Source of the DNA: JAFDCJ01 sp049669725
GTDB taxonomy: Bacteria; Desulfobacterota; Desulfobacteria; Desulfobacterales; JAFDCJ01
Assembly (NCBI GenBank): GCA_049669725.1
Contig: JBATKU010000034.1
Span: forward strand, 1 to 21,766
DNA length: 21,766 bases
Reading direction: 5' to 3'
Below, piece after piece: positions 6,757 to 13,570 of the stretch (its first letter is position 1; every line of letters begins with the position of its first letter). Both the position numbers and the translations under genes were made by a program. The notes beneath the pieces were generated by a model. It was not told the DNA's origin. It ran no database searches and saw only the letters and a program-made list of their open reading frames with translations.

Positions 6757-7657
6757 TCACATCATAGCGTTCACCGACAAACGCTTTGATAACCTGTCGG
6801 GCAGCAGACAAATCTGCAGATTTATCTGCCAGCTCGATGTCTCTAATGATACCATTTTTGACAATAAAATGAGCAGCCACGATACCTGAATCAAGCCTTA
6901 TTTGGTGGTGAACGGTAAATTCCGGTGACCGACCGAAAGTCCAGTCCCATGATTTATATTTCGTTTTAGCAAGGAGGTCAACCGATTCCCATTCATCGGC
7001 TGTCACGCGGTACTGACTTATTTCTCCAAAAATCCTGGATAGACCCTCCATCAATGCCGCCCGGAAGGCATCAATGCCCATGGGTCGGCGCATATGCCCG
7101 GATATGTTGGTGACTTTACTTTTGATGGATGAAACTGCGCGTGATTCGGTGACGACCAGATTGGAATTCAGAGCGCGTTGAAGAATATCCAGATCAGAAT
7201 CAAAAAGCAGGGTTCCGTGGCTGAGCATCCGGCGCATGTTGGTGTGCTGGGAATTACCGGAAATCTTTTTACCCTTTACAAGAATAGTATTTTTGTCCGT
7301 CAGCTGCGCTGGCACCCCCAGATGCTGCAGGGTTTTCAGGATGGGGGTTAGCAGGGTTTTAAAATAATTCAGCTTTTCTCCTGTGAAATCGGTTATAAAG
7401 CTGAAGTTAAGGTTGCCGGGATCATGGTAAACTGCTCCACCGCCTGATATCCGTCTCACCAGGAGAATGTCTTTGCGGCGAGCCAGATCATGATTGAATT
7501 CCTGGAAAGGATTTTGATGCCTACCGATGATAATCGACGGCCGGTTGTTGTAAAACAGTAGATACTCGGAGGCGGGGTCCAGGTTCCGGAAACAGTGTTC
7601 TTCCAGGGCCAGATTGATGGCGGGATCGGTAACCGCATTATTGTTAATGAGAAGCAT
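6716..7657 (-). CDS. lplA: Lipoate-protein ligase A
   Basis: The 313-residue protein is a lipoate-protein ligase. It activates free lipoate with ATP and attaches it to lysines on E2 subunits or the glycine-cleavage H protein in the cytoplasm. The signature RRISGGGAVYHD is at residues 68-79. GNLNFSF follows, and the catalytic lysine lies in KGKKISGNSQ (Lys131). The C-terminal part (about 240-313, with SPEFTVHHQI and AARQVIKAFVGERY) matches the small accessory domain, so this looks like a full-length LplA. The start ATG at 7657 has no strong ribosome site. It follows the GNAT gene by 46 bases, and its 3' end overlaps the barrel protein, so the three may form one transcript. No lipoyl-dependent enzyme gene is beside it. 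Confidence 0.93.
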   Translation of the reverse strand: MLLINNNAVTDPAINLALEEHCFRNLDPASEYLLFYNNRPSIIIGRHQNPFQEFNHDLARRKDILLVRRISGGGAVYHDPGNLNFSFITDFTGEKLNYFKTLLTPILKTLQHLGVPAQLTDKNTILVKGKKISGNSQHTNMRRMLSHGTLLFDSDLDILQRALNSNLVVTESRAVSSIKSKVTNISGHMRRPMGIDAFRAALMEGLSRIFGEISQYRVTADEWESVDLLAKTKYKSWDWTFGRSPEFTVHHQIRLDSGIVAAHFIVKNGIIRDIELADKSADLSAARQVIKAFVGERYDVNVLQKYGSNSDTV

Positions 7658-7703
7658 GGCGAACGCATAATGTCTGTTGCGGCCAGGAGTTTAGCCCTGG
7701 TTG

Positions 7704-8198
7704 TCAGTTCTCCTGCGCCAGTTTGTTCAAGGCCTCGCCGGTCAGGCGGTACAAAATCCATTCCTTCATGGGTCTGGCATTCAACCTGCCATAAGTGCGG
7801 ATGGCCGGCTCGTTCCAGTCCAGAACCGACCACTCAAATCGGCCGCAGTTGCGCTCTTTTGCCAGCCGCGCGATGTGCGCAAGCATTCTACGCCCGACGC
7901 CTTTGCTGCGGTATGCCGGTTGGACGTAAAGATCTTCAAGATAGATTCCCGGTCTGCCCAGGAAAGTAGAAAAATTATAGAAAAACAGCGCAAAGCTGAT
8001 GGGAATCCCTTCAAGCTCTCCGATCAGGGCTTCGGCCACCGGCCGATCACCAAATAATGACTGGCGGATATCCGCTTCGGTTGCTTCCACCTCGTGGGAT
8101 AGCTTCTCGTATGCCGCCAGTTCTTTGATCAGTACCAGGATTACCGGGACATCATTTTCTTTAGCTGCTCTGATTTCAAAGTCCTGTGGGATTGTCAA
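7704..8198 (-). CDS. GNAT-family N-acetyltransferase (diamine-acetyltransferase-like)
   Basis: The 164-residue protein is a GCN5-related acetyltransferase that moves an acetyl group from acetyl-CoA to an amine. The acetyl-CoA loop is plain in YVQPAYRSKGVGRRML. The following FEWSVLDWNEPAIRTY is the pattern of the spermidine/spermine and thialysine acetyltransferase branch, with GIYLEDLYV just before it. This subgroup usually acts on small diamines or lysine analogues, but the substrate is not shown. The start is a TTG at 8198, preceded by a perfect AGGAGG at 5 bases; an overlapping ATG in another frame runs straight into a stop. It lies between the lysW-operon terminus (with a large inverted repeat) and lplA. 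A tie to the carrier-protein pathway is possible but unproven. Confidence 0.88.
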   Translation of the reverse strand: MTIPQDFEIRAAKENDVPVILVLIKELAAYEKLSHEVEATEADIRQSLFGDRPVAEALIGELEGIPISFALFFYNFSTFLGRPGIYLEDLYVQPAYRSKGVGRRMLAHIARLAKERNCGRFEWSVLDWNEPAIRTYGRLNARPMKEWILYRLTGEALNKLAQEN

Positions 8199-8238
8199 GT
8201 CATCCTCCTAGGTTTACCATTTTAACGCGTCGGCGAAA

Positions 8239-8328
8239 CGATACTCGATATTCGATACTCGATTCTCGATAGAGAAAGTCAGAAATCTCAGTTGCTCATC
8301 GAGTATCGAGCATCCAGTATCGAGTATC
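8239..8328. repeat. Large imperfect inverted repeat of iterated GATACTCGAT-like units
   Basis: The left arm 8240-8270 and right arm 8298-8328 are complementary at 27 of 31 positions with a 27-base loop. Each arm is itself built from repeated units close to GATACTCGAT or ATCGAGTATC. It sits between the lysJ stop and the GNAT start. No T run follows in the direction of transcription, so it is not a normal intrinsic terminator. It may still stop exonucleases or transcripts, or be a mobile palindromic repeat of the REP type. Confidence 0.75.
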
Positions 8329-8355
8329 AACTACTTATTGTCCACCATAGTACCG

Positions 8356-9507
8356 CTAACTTTCCAATATTTCTTTAAGCGCTTCCACGACCGTATCGAT
8401 TTCTTCTTTAGTGATCACCAGAGGCGGCAGCAGACGAATGACTGTGGCTCCGGCGAGCAGGACAATAACACCTATCTCCATAAGCTTCTGTACATAAGGC
8501 CCGGCTTTTTCTTTAAGCTCGATGCCGAGCATGAGGCCCAAACCTCTAATCTCGCGGATTTTATTGCTCTCGATCCTGCGAAGTTCCTGCAGAAAATAGT
8601 CACCAAGGATCTTTGAATTTTCCACCAAGCCTTCTTTTTCAATGACATCCACCGAGGCCAATGCCGCGGCACAGGCTGTGGGGTTGCCGCCAAAGGTGGA
8701 CGTATGGCTTTTAACCGGGACCTTGATCCTGTCGTTGCAGATCACTGCCCCCATGGGAAGGCCGCCGGCCAGGGATTTGGCCAGGCAGAGCATGTCGGGC
8801 ACCACAAATTGTTCGCAGGCGAACATGGTGCCGGTCCGGCCGAACCCGGTTTGGACCTCGTCGATGATCAGGAGGATACCGTTGGCATCGCAGATTTGGC
8901 GAACTTTTTGGAAATACGCCTTGTCACCGATTCTGACACCGCCTTCGCCCTGGACGACTTCCAGCAAAACTGCGGCGGTATTATGGTCAACAGCAGATTC
9001 CAGCTTGGCAACGTTATTGTAGGGGACATGCCTTAAGCCCGGCATCATAGGCGCAAACGGTTTTTGGTATTCCGGGCCCCAGGTGGCTGCCAGTGCGCCC
9101 ATGGTCTTGCCGTGAAAGCCGCGCATGGCCGCAATGATTTCCTGTCGGCCGGTGCTGGTCCGGGCGAACTTAATCGCCGCTTCATTCGCTTCGGCCCCGG
9201 AGTTACAGAAAAAGACCTTATTCAGATTTCCGGGAGCAAGCGACACCAGTTTTTCTGCCAACTGGGCTCGCACAGGGTTATAAAACATGCTGTAGCAATT
9301 GCCCAGGGTGAGGTATTGGTCATACACGGCCCTGGCTACAATTTCATTGCCGTGTCCGATATTGGAAACACCGACATTGGCTGCGCAGTCGATATATTCC
9401 CGGCCGTTTTCGTCAAACAATCTGGCTCCGCTGCCGCGGACCAGAACGATATCTCTACGGGGATAAACCGCCAGTTCGAAAGTCTGCTCCAGCTCCCGGG
9501 TATTCAT
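8356..9507 (-). CDS. lysJ: LysW-linked semialdehyde aminotransferase (LysJ / ArgD-like)
   Basis: The 383-residue protein is a class-III PLP aminotransferase. On LysW pathways it converts the carrier-bound semialdehyde (from aminoadipate or glutamate) to the terminal amine with glutamate as donor. The PLP lysine is Lys244 in CLAKSLAGGLPMG. Asp216 in IIDEVQTGFGRTG contacts the cofactor ring, and CNSGAEANEAAIKFAR (101-116) binds its phosphate. The family alone does not separate LysJ from ArgD, but the operon with lysW, lysX, lysY and lysZ does. Its ATG overlaps the lysZ stop by 4 bases, showing tight coupling. Length and motifs are intact. It is the last gene of the cluster, followed by the large inverted repeat. 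Whether the product is lysine, ornithine or something else depends on LysX specificity. Confidence 0.92.
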   Translation of the reverse strand: MNTRELEQTFELAVYPRRDIVLVRGSGARLFDENGREYIDCAANVGVSNIGHGNEIVARAVYDQYLTLGNCYSMFYNPVRAQLAEKLVSLAPGNLNKVFFCNSGAEANEAAIKFARTSTGRQEIIAAMRGFHGKTMGALAATWGPEYQKPFAPMMPGLRHVPYNNVAKLESAVDHNTAAVLLEVVQGEGGVRIGDKAYFQKVRQICDANGILLIIDEVQTGFGRTGTMFACEQFVVPDMLCLAKSLAGGLPMGAVICNDRIKVPVKSHTSTFGGNPTACAAALASVDVIEKEGLVENSKILGDYFLQELRRIESNKIREIRGLGLMLGIELKEKAGPYVQKLMEIGVIVLLAGATVIRLLPPLVITKEEIDTVVEALKEILES

Positions 9508-10295
9508 GCGATTACCGTTCCTTTCCCTGCCATGGCATCGGCCACCGGGTGCGCAGTCCGTCCATCACCGATGACAACCCTTGACGCCCCGTGTTCAAAT
9601 AACTTTCTGACAGCCAGCATTTTACGCTTCATGCGACCCACAACCTGCTGTTCCCGGGTTTCTAATTCGGCGGCGGCAATGTTTTCGATGAGCGAGGTCT
9701 CATCATCCTTGTTTTCCAGGAACCCCGGCGCCCCGATCAGGTTAATTACCATATCCGCATGGAGGGCCTGCTGCAACACCCGCACGACGTCGTCGTTTTC
9801 GGTGTTGATGGCCGTGTTTTGCTCGTCAATGATGGGGACCGTCAGCACCGGAACGTAACCTTTGTCCATAAGCAGCTGCAGAAGCGGGGCGTTGGCCGTT
9901 TGGGGTTTGCCGGAAAAATCCCGCACGATTTTCAGCTTTTTACCCTCATATACCCGGATGCCCTTGTTGCGCTTGCCCTGCACAAGCTTGCCATCCAGAC
10001 CACTGAGCCCCACTGCATTGATGCCGTGCTGGTGGCACAATTCGACAATGCGCTTGTTTCTTAATCCGGCATAGGCCATCATCATGACATCCAGCAGTTT
10101 TTCATCGGAGTAGACGCTGGTGTAGCCTTTGACCGAGGTCAGCACCTGTTTGGGTTGCCCCAGATCTTCCGCCAGTTTGTCGCGCAGGGCATTGGCCCCG
10201 TGAACGATAATATATTTGTCATCCAGACCGGAAAGGTCTGCGATGATACCATTGATGTTAATTCCGTCCCCTCCGCCGATTTTAACGATGATCAT
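9504..10295 (-). CDS. lysZ: [LysW]-aminoadipate / [LysW]-glutamate kinase
   Basis: The 263-residue protein is an amino acid kinase family member like N-acetylglutamate kinase. On this pathway it phosphorylates the side-chain carboxylate of the aminoadipate or glutamate held on LysW, using ATP. MIIVKIGGG at the start is the phosphate-binding loop, and IIVHGANALRDKL follows. The segment NAVGLSGLDGKLV and the C-terminal GRMKRKMLAVRKLFEHGASRVVIGDGR give the LysZ/ArgB pattern. It begins directly after the stop of the amidotransferase-like gene (TAA then ATG) and overlaps lysJ by 4 bases, so it is translationally coupled. Its assignment as LysZ instead of ArgB rests on the LysW neighbours and on the length. 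Confidence 0.93.
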   Translation of the reverse strand: MIIVKIGGGDGININGIIADLSGLDDKYIIVHGANALRDKLAEDLGQPKQVLTSVKGYTSVYSDEKLLDVMMMAYAGLRNKRIVELCHQHGINAVGLSGLDGKLVQGKRNKGIRVYEGKKLKIVRDFSGKPQTANAPLLQLLMDKGYVPVLTVPIIDEQNTAINTENDDVVRVLQQALHADMVINLIGAPGFLENKDDETSLIENIAAAELETREQQVVGRMKRKMLAVRKLFEHGASRVVIGDGRTAHPVADAMAGKGTVIA

Positions 10296-10931
10296 TTACC
10301 ATTTCCTCACTGTATCATTGGCGATGTTCGGCCAGTTTTTCTCGGAAGGATAGGGATCCGAACAGATAATTAGATCGTCTCCTTGCCGGTAGCTCATGGT
10401 GAAATAAGATTCATCCTCTGTGAAATAGCTGGATACAAAAATACCCGTTTCATTGACCATGATGATATTCATACCCCGGATGTGACGGGTTCTTTTTTTG
10501 ATGATTGCGACCGCCTTTGCCAATGCCTGGCGTGTGTTGCCCCTGTCAAAGCGGCGGATGTAGTTGAAAATTTTTTCGGCGCCTATCCGGCCTTCTTCCC
10601 GAATTTTAACGCCCCGCAGTTCGCCGTTGAAAATGTAGACGGTGCGACCATCGAAAAAAGGCATGTTGTTTTCAACGACGATGTTTTTATCTTCGAAGGC
10701 GCTGCGTGCATGGACCACCAGCAGGGTGGTTTCACCGAACCGGCCCGGGTCATCTTCCCAGACAGGCTTGATATTTCGGTAAAACTGCCAGTGCCCTGCA
10801 GTATCCATATAGGCGCACCCCCACCCGTGCCCCTGGTATTCCTTGCTGTTTTTGGCAATCTGGGCGAATTTTCCCAGATGGGGCTCTATGGCGAATAGTG
10901 TTTGGGATCGTACGGTCAGTAATCGGCACAT
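10296..10931 (-). CDS. Class-II glutamine-amidotransferase-like N-terminal-Cys hydrolase inside the lysW operon
   Basis: The protein is an N-terminal-nucleophile hydrolase of the class-II glutamine amidotransferase fold. I start it at the ATG at 10931 so that the second codon is Cys2 (MCRLL), which becomes the catalytic N-terminus after removal of Met. A GTG seven codons upstream (10952) would bury that cysteine. From this start it has 211 residues. Visible active-site elements are HGWG (35-38), HAR (74-76) and FNGELRG (101-107), whose Asn-Gly forms the oxyanion hole. There is no synthase or sugar-isomerase domain, so it is a stand-alone hydrolase domain, like EgtC, which cleaves a gamma-glutamyl amide. 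It lies between lysY and lysZ with only 24 bases to the lysY stop and none to lysZ. This places it within the carrier pathway. Its substrate is unknown. Release or amidation of a LysW-bound intermediate is my inference. Confidence 0.88.
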   Translation of the reverse strand: MCRLLTVRSQTLFAIEPHLGKFAQIAKNSKEYQGHGWGCAYMDTAGHWQFYRNIKPVWEDDPGRFGETTLLVVHARSAFEDKNIVVENNMPFFDGRTVYIFNGELRGVKIREEGRIGAEKIFNYIRRFDRGNTRQALAKAVAIIKKRTRHIRGMNIIMVNETGIFVSSYFTEDESYFTMSYRQGDDLIICSDPYPSEKNWPNIANDTVRKW

Positions 10932-10955
10932 TCCGCATTCGTCCTTCGTCACTCT

Positions 10956-11978
10956 CTATATGGGGTGCAGTCCTGGAAAATCCAGCCCCTGGCTTTCTTC
11001 AAAATTACACATCACATTCATGGCGTGCACGGCCTGGCCGGCGGCGCCCTTCATGAGGTTGTCGATGGCTGAGACCACCACCAGACGCTTGCCATCCAGT
11101 TCGAAACCGATGTCACAGTAATTCGATCCCGCCAGAATCTTGGGCTCCGGATAGCGGTAAATTCCCTGCTTTTCCTTAACAATGCGGATGAACGGTTCCT
11201 GTCCGTAAACCTGACGGTAAGTCTTCCAGATGTCTTTTTCGGTGATGCCGTCATTAACAAACAGATGGGCCGTCACCAGAATACCCCGGACCATCTCGAT
11301 AGAGGTGGCTGAAAAGTAAACCGGATTGCCCAACTCCTGTTCCATTTCGGCTATATGCCGGTGGCCGGTGGGTCGATAGGAGCGAACACATCCGCTTCTC
11401 TCCGGATGGTGGGAAGCCTCGCTGGCGCTGTTGCCGCCTTCCGATGAGCCGCATTTAGCCTCAGCGATTACAGGCCGGGCGGTATCCACGACACCTTCCT
11501 TGAAAAGGGGCCACAGGGGCAGTATGGTGGCGGTCGCGTTGCAGCCGGCCCCGCTGATATATTTGGCCTGTTTCATTTCCTCGCGGTGCAGTTCGACATT
11601 GCCGTAGACAAAATCGCCGAGCCGGCCCGGCAGGGTATGTTCGACGCCATACCACTTGCGGTAAGCATCGACATCCTTTAGTCTGAAATCAGCCGAAAGA
11701 TCTACAATCCGGGCGGCCAGCGAACTGAATTCCGCAAATTTTTGCATGCACCGGGTATGGGGCAAGGCCGTGAAAATAAGGTCAACCGTTTCCAGATCCT
11801 GAATGCTGCAAAACTTTAGATTGGTTCGCTTGCGCAAATTGGGGTGCAGGCGGGTTACGGGTTTGTCCACAAATCGTTCCGAAGTGCACTGATGGACTTC
11901 CACCTGGGGGTGCTGCAAAAGCAGCCGCAACAATTCTCCTCCGCCATAGCCTGATGCGCCGACAATGCTAACCTTCAT
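10956..11978 (-). CDS. lysY: [LysW]-aminoadipate / glutamate 6-phosphate (5-phosphate) reductase
   Basis: The 340-residue protein is an ArgC-type NADPH-dependent acyl-phosphate reductase, which turns the acyl phosphate made by LysZ into the semialdehyde while the substrate stays on LysW. MKVSIVGASGYGGGELLRLL is the nucleotide-binding start. The catalytic cysteine is Cys146 in SGAGCNATATILPLWPL. AEAKCGSSEGG and the histidine-bearing PTGHRHIAEMEQEL follow, as expected. The C-terminal segment SNYCDIGFEL and VVVSAIDNLMKGAAGQAVHAMNVM are family hallmarks. The start ATG overlaps the lysX stop by 4 bases, so translation is coupled. It resembles LysY more than classical ArgC in the motif around Cys146 and in its neighbours, but ArgC itself is the same family. 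Confidence 0.93.
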   Translation of the reverse strand: MKVSIVGASGYGGGELLRLLLQHPQVEVHQCTSERFVDKPVTRLHPNLRKRTNLKFCSIQDLETVDLIFTALPHTRCMQKFAEFSSLAARIVDLSADFRLKDVDAYRKWYGVEHTLPGRLGDFVYGNVELHREEMKQAKYISGAGCNATATILPLWPLFKEGVVDTARPVIAEAKCGSSEGGNSASEASHHPERSGCVRSYRPTGHRHIAEMEQELGNPVYFSATSIEMVRGILVTAHLFVNDGITEKDIWKTYRQVYGQEPFIRIVKEKQGIYRYPEPKILAGSNYCDIGFELDGKRLVVVSAIDNLMKGAAGQAVHAMNVMCNFEESQGLDFPGLHPI

Positions 11979-12817
11979 TTTCGTCCAACCTCCAGAATAT
12001 AATCTACGATTTTGGCCGGTATGTCGACACCGGTCACATCGATGCTGTTTCGAAATTCCATGGTGTAGTTGACCTCGTTTACCGAATAGCCATCGTCGTT
12101 TTCAAAGACGTCAATGGCGACCAGTCCTCCCCCGCAGGCCTGGGCTGCCTTGGCGGAAATATCCTGCAGTTCGGGCGTAATGACACAGTTTGTGGTTTTA
12201 CCGCCCCGGGCTGTATTGGTAATCCAGTGCTCGGCGTGACGATAGATTGCTGCAATGCACTCACCCCCAACGACAAAGCTGCGGATGTCTTTGCCCTTTT
12301 TTTCAACATATTCCTGAATATAAAATATGGAATGATGGTAGCTTCCCAGGATCTGTTTGTGTTCCAGGATGGCTTCGGCGGCATCCCGGTCATTTACCTT
12401 GGAAATCAGGCGTCCCCAAGAGCCCGTGGTCGGCTTGATGACACAGGGATATCCGAGCTGATCCATGGCCTCCAGGGCCGACTCCGGCGTAAACGCCAAA
12501 AAGCAGCGCGGAGTCCGGACGCCCGCCTTTATCAGCGCCTGGGTGGTGAGAAATTTGCTTCCGCACACTTCCGCCACCTCGGGGGTGTTGACGGTGGGAA
12601 TACCGTGGTCACTGAAAATCTTGAGGGCATGCACGGCCCGTGAGTGGTTGACGGAGCGTTCAACGACCACATCGAGGTCAAATGAGTTTTGGTGAAGGTC
12701 AAAAAATTGTTGCCGGTCGTCAATTTTTATCAACTCGACCTCCTGGCGCTTTCTGAACTCATCCAGCAGCAGTTTTTCCTCTTTTCGAATAATGGAATGT
12801 AAAAAGCCTACTCTCAT
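11975..12817 (-). CDS. lysX: LysX: ATP-grasp ligase that loads the amino acid onto LysW
   Basis: The 280-residue protein is an ATP-grasp ligase of the RimK-like LysX family. It joins the alpha-amino group of aminoadipate or glutamate to the C-terminal glutamate of LysW, which starts the pathway. VERSVNHSRAVHAL and NTPEVAEVCGSKFLTT are family signatures. YPCVIKPTTGSWGRLI is the ATP-grasp lysine loop, IQEYVEKKGKDIRSFVVG is the nucleotide-binding segment, and NEVNYTMEFRNS provides the metal and substrate site. Its ATG has an AGGAG site. It lies 221 bases beyond the lysW stop, and that spacer contains a terminator. Substrate choice (glutamate for arginine or aminoadipate for lysine) is set by few residues and I cannot call it by eye. 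Confidence 0.95.
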   Translation of the reverse strand: MRVGFLHSIIRKEEKLLLDEFRKRQEVELIKIDDRQQFFDLHQNSFDLDVVVERSVNHSRAVHALKIFSDHGIPTVNTPEVAEVCGSKFLTTQALIKAGVRTPRCFLAFTPESALEAMDQLGYPCVIKPTTGSWGRLISKVNDRDAAEAILEHKQILGSYHHSIFYIQEYVEKKGKDIRSFVVGGECIAAIYRHAEHWITNTARGGKTTNCVITPELQDISAKAAQACGGGLVAIDVFENDDGYSVNEVNYTMEFRNSIDVTGVDIPAKIVDYILEVGRK

Positions 12818-12896
12818 TTTTTTCTCCTGTATATGAATGATTACAAATGTGAACCAAAACTTAATTTCCTACCGGAAGAATACCCTTTTCTCAAGC

Positions 12897-12936
12897 AAAA
12901 AAAATCCATCCCGTCCTCGACAGTGAGGCGGGATGG
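12897..12936 (-). terminator. Intrinsic terminator between lysW and lysX
   Basis: On the minus strand CCATCCCG (12936-12929) and CCTC (12928-12925) pair with GAGG (12918-12915) and CGGGATGG (12913-12906), 12 base pairs with one bulged base and a 6-base loop. An A and eight Ts follow (12904-12897). It lies after lysW and about 80 bases before lysX, so some transcripts should stop after lysW and the rest read on into lysXY-GAT-ZJ. A promoter for lysX beyond this point is not excluded. Confidence 0.8.
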
Positions 12937-12969
12937 AATCGGTAACGCTTGGTCTTGTTTAGAGGCAAA

Positions 12970-13006
12970 TATTCCAATTCAGCGTTTTCCGCTCAATTAG
13001 GGAATA
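12970..13006. repeat. Extra hairpin directly after lysW
   Basis: TATTCC, AATT and AGCG (12970-12984) pair with CGCT, AATT and GGAATA (12990-13006) as a 14-base-pair stem with small interruptions and a 5-base loop. It lies 33 bases after the lysW stop and before the terminator. It may protect the 3' end of the short lysW mRNA from exonucleases, which would add to the carrier surplus. Confidence 0.5.
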
Positions 13007-13038
13007 ATTGGTCGCCTGAAAAGGATCGGATGCACCAA

Positions 13039-13197
13039 TTACTCCCCCCAGTCTTCCTCCTCCTGAGGAGCTTCCTGAACACTGTCTTTACCGGTTACCT
13101 CAAGTTCGGATCCGCAGTCGTCACAGGCGATAATCTCCCCTTCCTCAACATCGGAAGCCAGGATAACCTTAGCTCCACATACAGGACATTCTGCCAT
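13039..13197 (-). CDS. lysW: LysW amino-group carrier protein
   Basis: This 52-residue acidic protein is a LysW-type carrier. Intermediates of lysine or arginine synthesis are attached through their alpha-amino group to the side-chain carboxylate of its C-terminal glutamate. The zinc site is CPVC (Cys4, Cys7) and CDDC (Cys25, Cys28). The C-terminus QEEEDWGE carries the invariant EDWGE tail with terminal Glu52. GGAGG lies 7 bases before the ATG. It has a near-ideal promoter 89-117 bases upstream, and the gene is followed by a hairpin and a terminator. It is far too short for a typical gene finder's length cut-off, so it is easily missed. The acidic protein surface is expected, since the four enzymes recognise the carrier by charge. 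Confidence 0.96.
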   Translation of the reverse strand: MAECPVCGAKVILASDVEEGEIIACDDCGSELEVTGKDSVQEAPQEEEDWGE

Positions 13198-13285
13198 GAT
13201 ACACCTCCACAATATTAGTTATAGAAAAAAATAAAAAAAAGATCCATTCTTATATTTACAGGCCCCGGCGTAATTTTGAGCGGGT

Positions 13286-13314
13286 ATCATAGGGAAAAGA
13301 AAGTTATTTGTCAA
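13286..13314 (-). promoter_or_regulatory. Strong sigma70-type promoter for lysW
   Basis: On the minus strand TTGACA (13314-13309) is followed after exactly 17 bases by TATGAT (13291-13286). This predicts a transcript start near 13279 and an 80-base leader rich in T runs (13220-13245). It is the best promoter match in the window. Confidence 0.75.
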
Positions 13315-13382
13315 AAGAATCCTGCCGGGTTTTATTATGAAACCGCCAAACCGGATAACGGGCCAACAGGCTCAACCTGCCA

Positions 13383-13553
13383 TCACAGTTCGTCGGCGGA
13401 ATAGGTTCCCCATTTTCCAATGGTCACAACACCGTCTTCCTGGAGTCCTTCGGCAATTGATTCAAAAACAGCCTCGACGGCCTTAGCCGCCACTTTGCGG
13501 GGCACTTCGTCGAGCTTCTCAGCCACGCGCTTTATCAATTCATTTTTATTCAT
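13383..13553 (-). CDS. Short HU-like protein lacking the DNA-binding arm
   Basis: The 56-residue protein starts MNKNELIKRVAEKL and goes on through the two N-terminal helices of the HU/IHF fold (KAVEAVFESIAEGL). It ends just after the first beta strand GVVTIGKWGTYS. Full-length HU has about 90 residues and a beta arm with an RNPxTG-like motif, which is missing here. AGGAGG precedes the ATG by 8 bases, so it is probably translated. No arm coding appears in another frame after the stop, so a simple frameshift is not seen. It is either a truncated relic or a special dimerisation module, perhaps a modulator of HU. It lies between the flavin split-barrel gene (17 bases) and the lysW promoter. It is below the usual 60-residue cut-off. 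Confidence 0.75.
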   Translation of the reverse strand: MNKNELIKRVAEKLDEVPRKVAAKAVEAVFESIAEGLQEDGVVTIGKWGTYSADEL

Positions 13554-13570
13554 GCAAGGCGCCTCCTTTT

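Noticed and set aside
9064..9858. A long plus-strand open frame of 264 codons across lysJ and lysZ
   Set aside because: It lies wholly opposite two well-supported, overlapping enzyme genes, and its translation has no recognisable domain.
13383..13553. A frameshifted full-length HU gene
   Set aside because: I read on past the stop in the other frames and found no arm motif (RNPxTG-like) within the next 60 bases, so truncation is the better reading.
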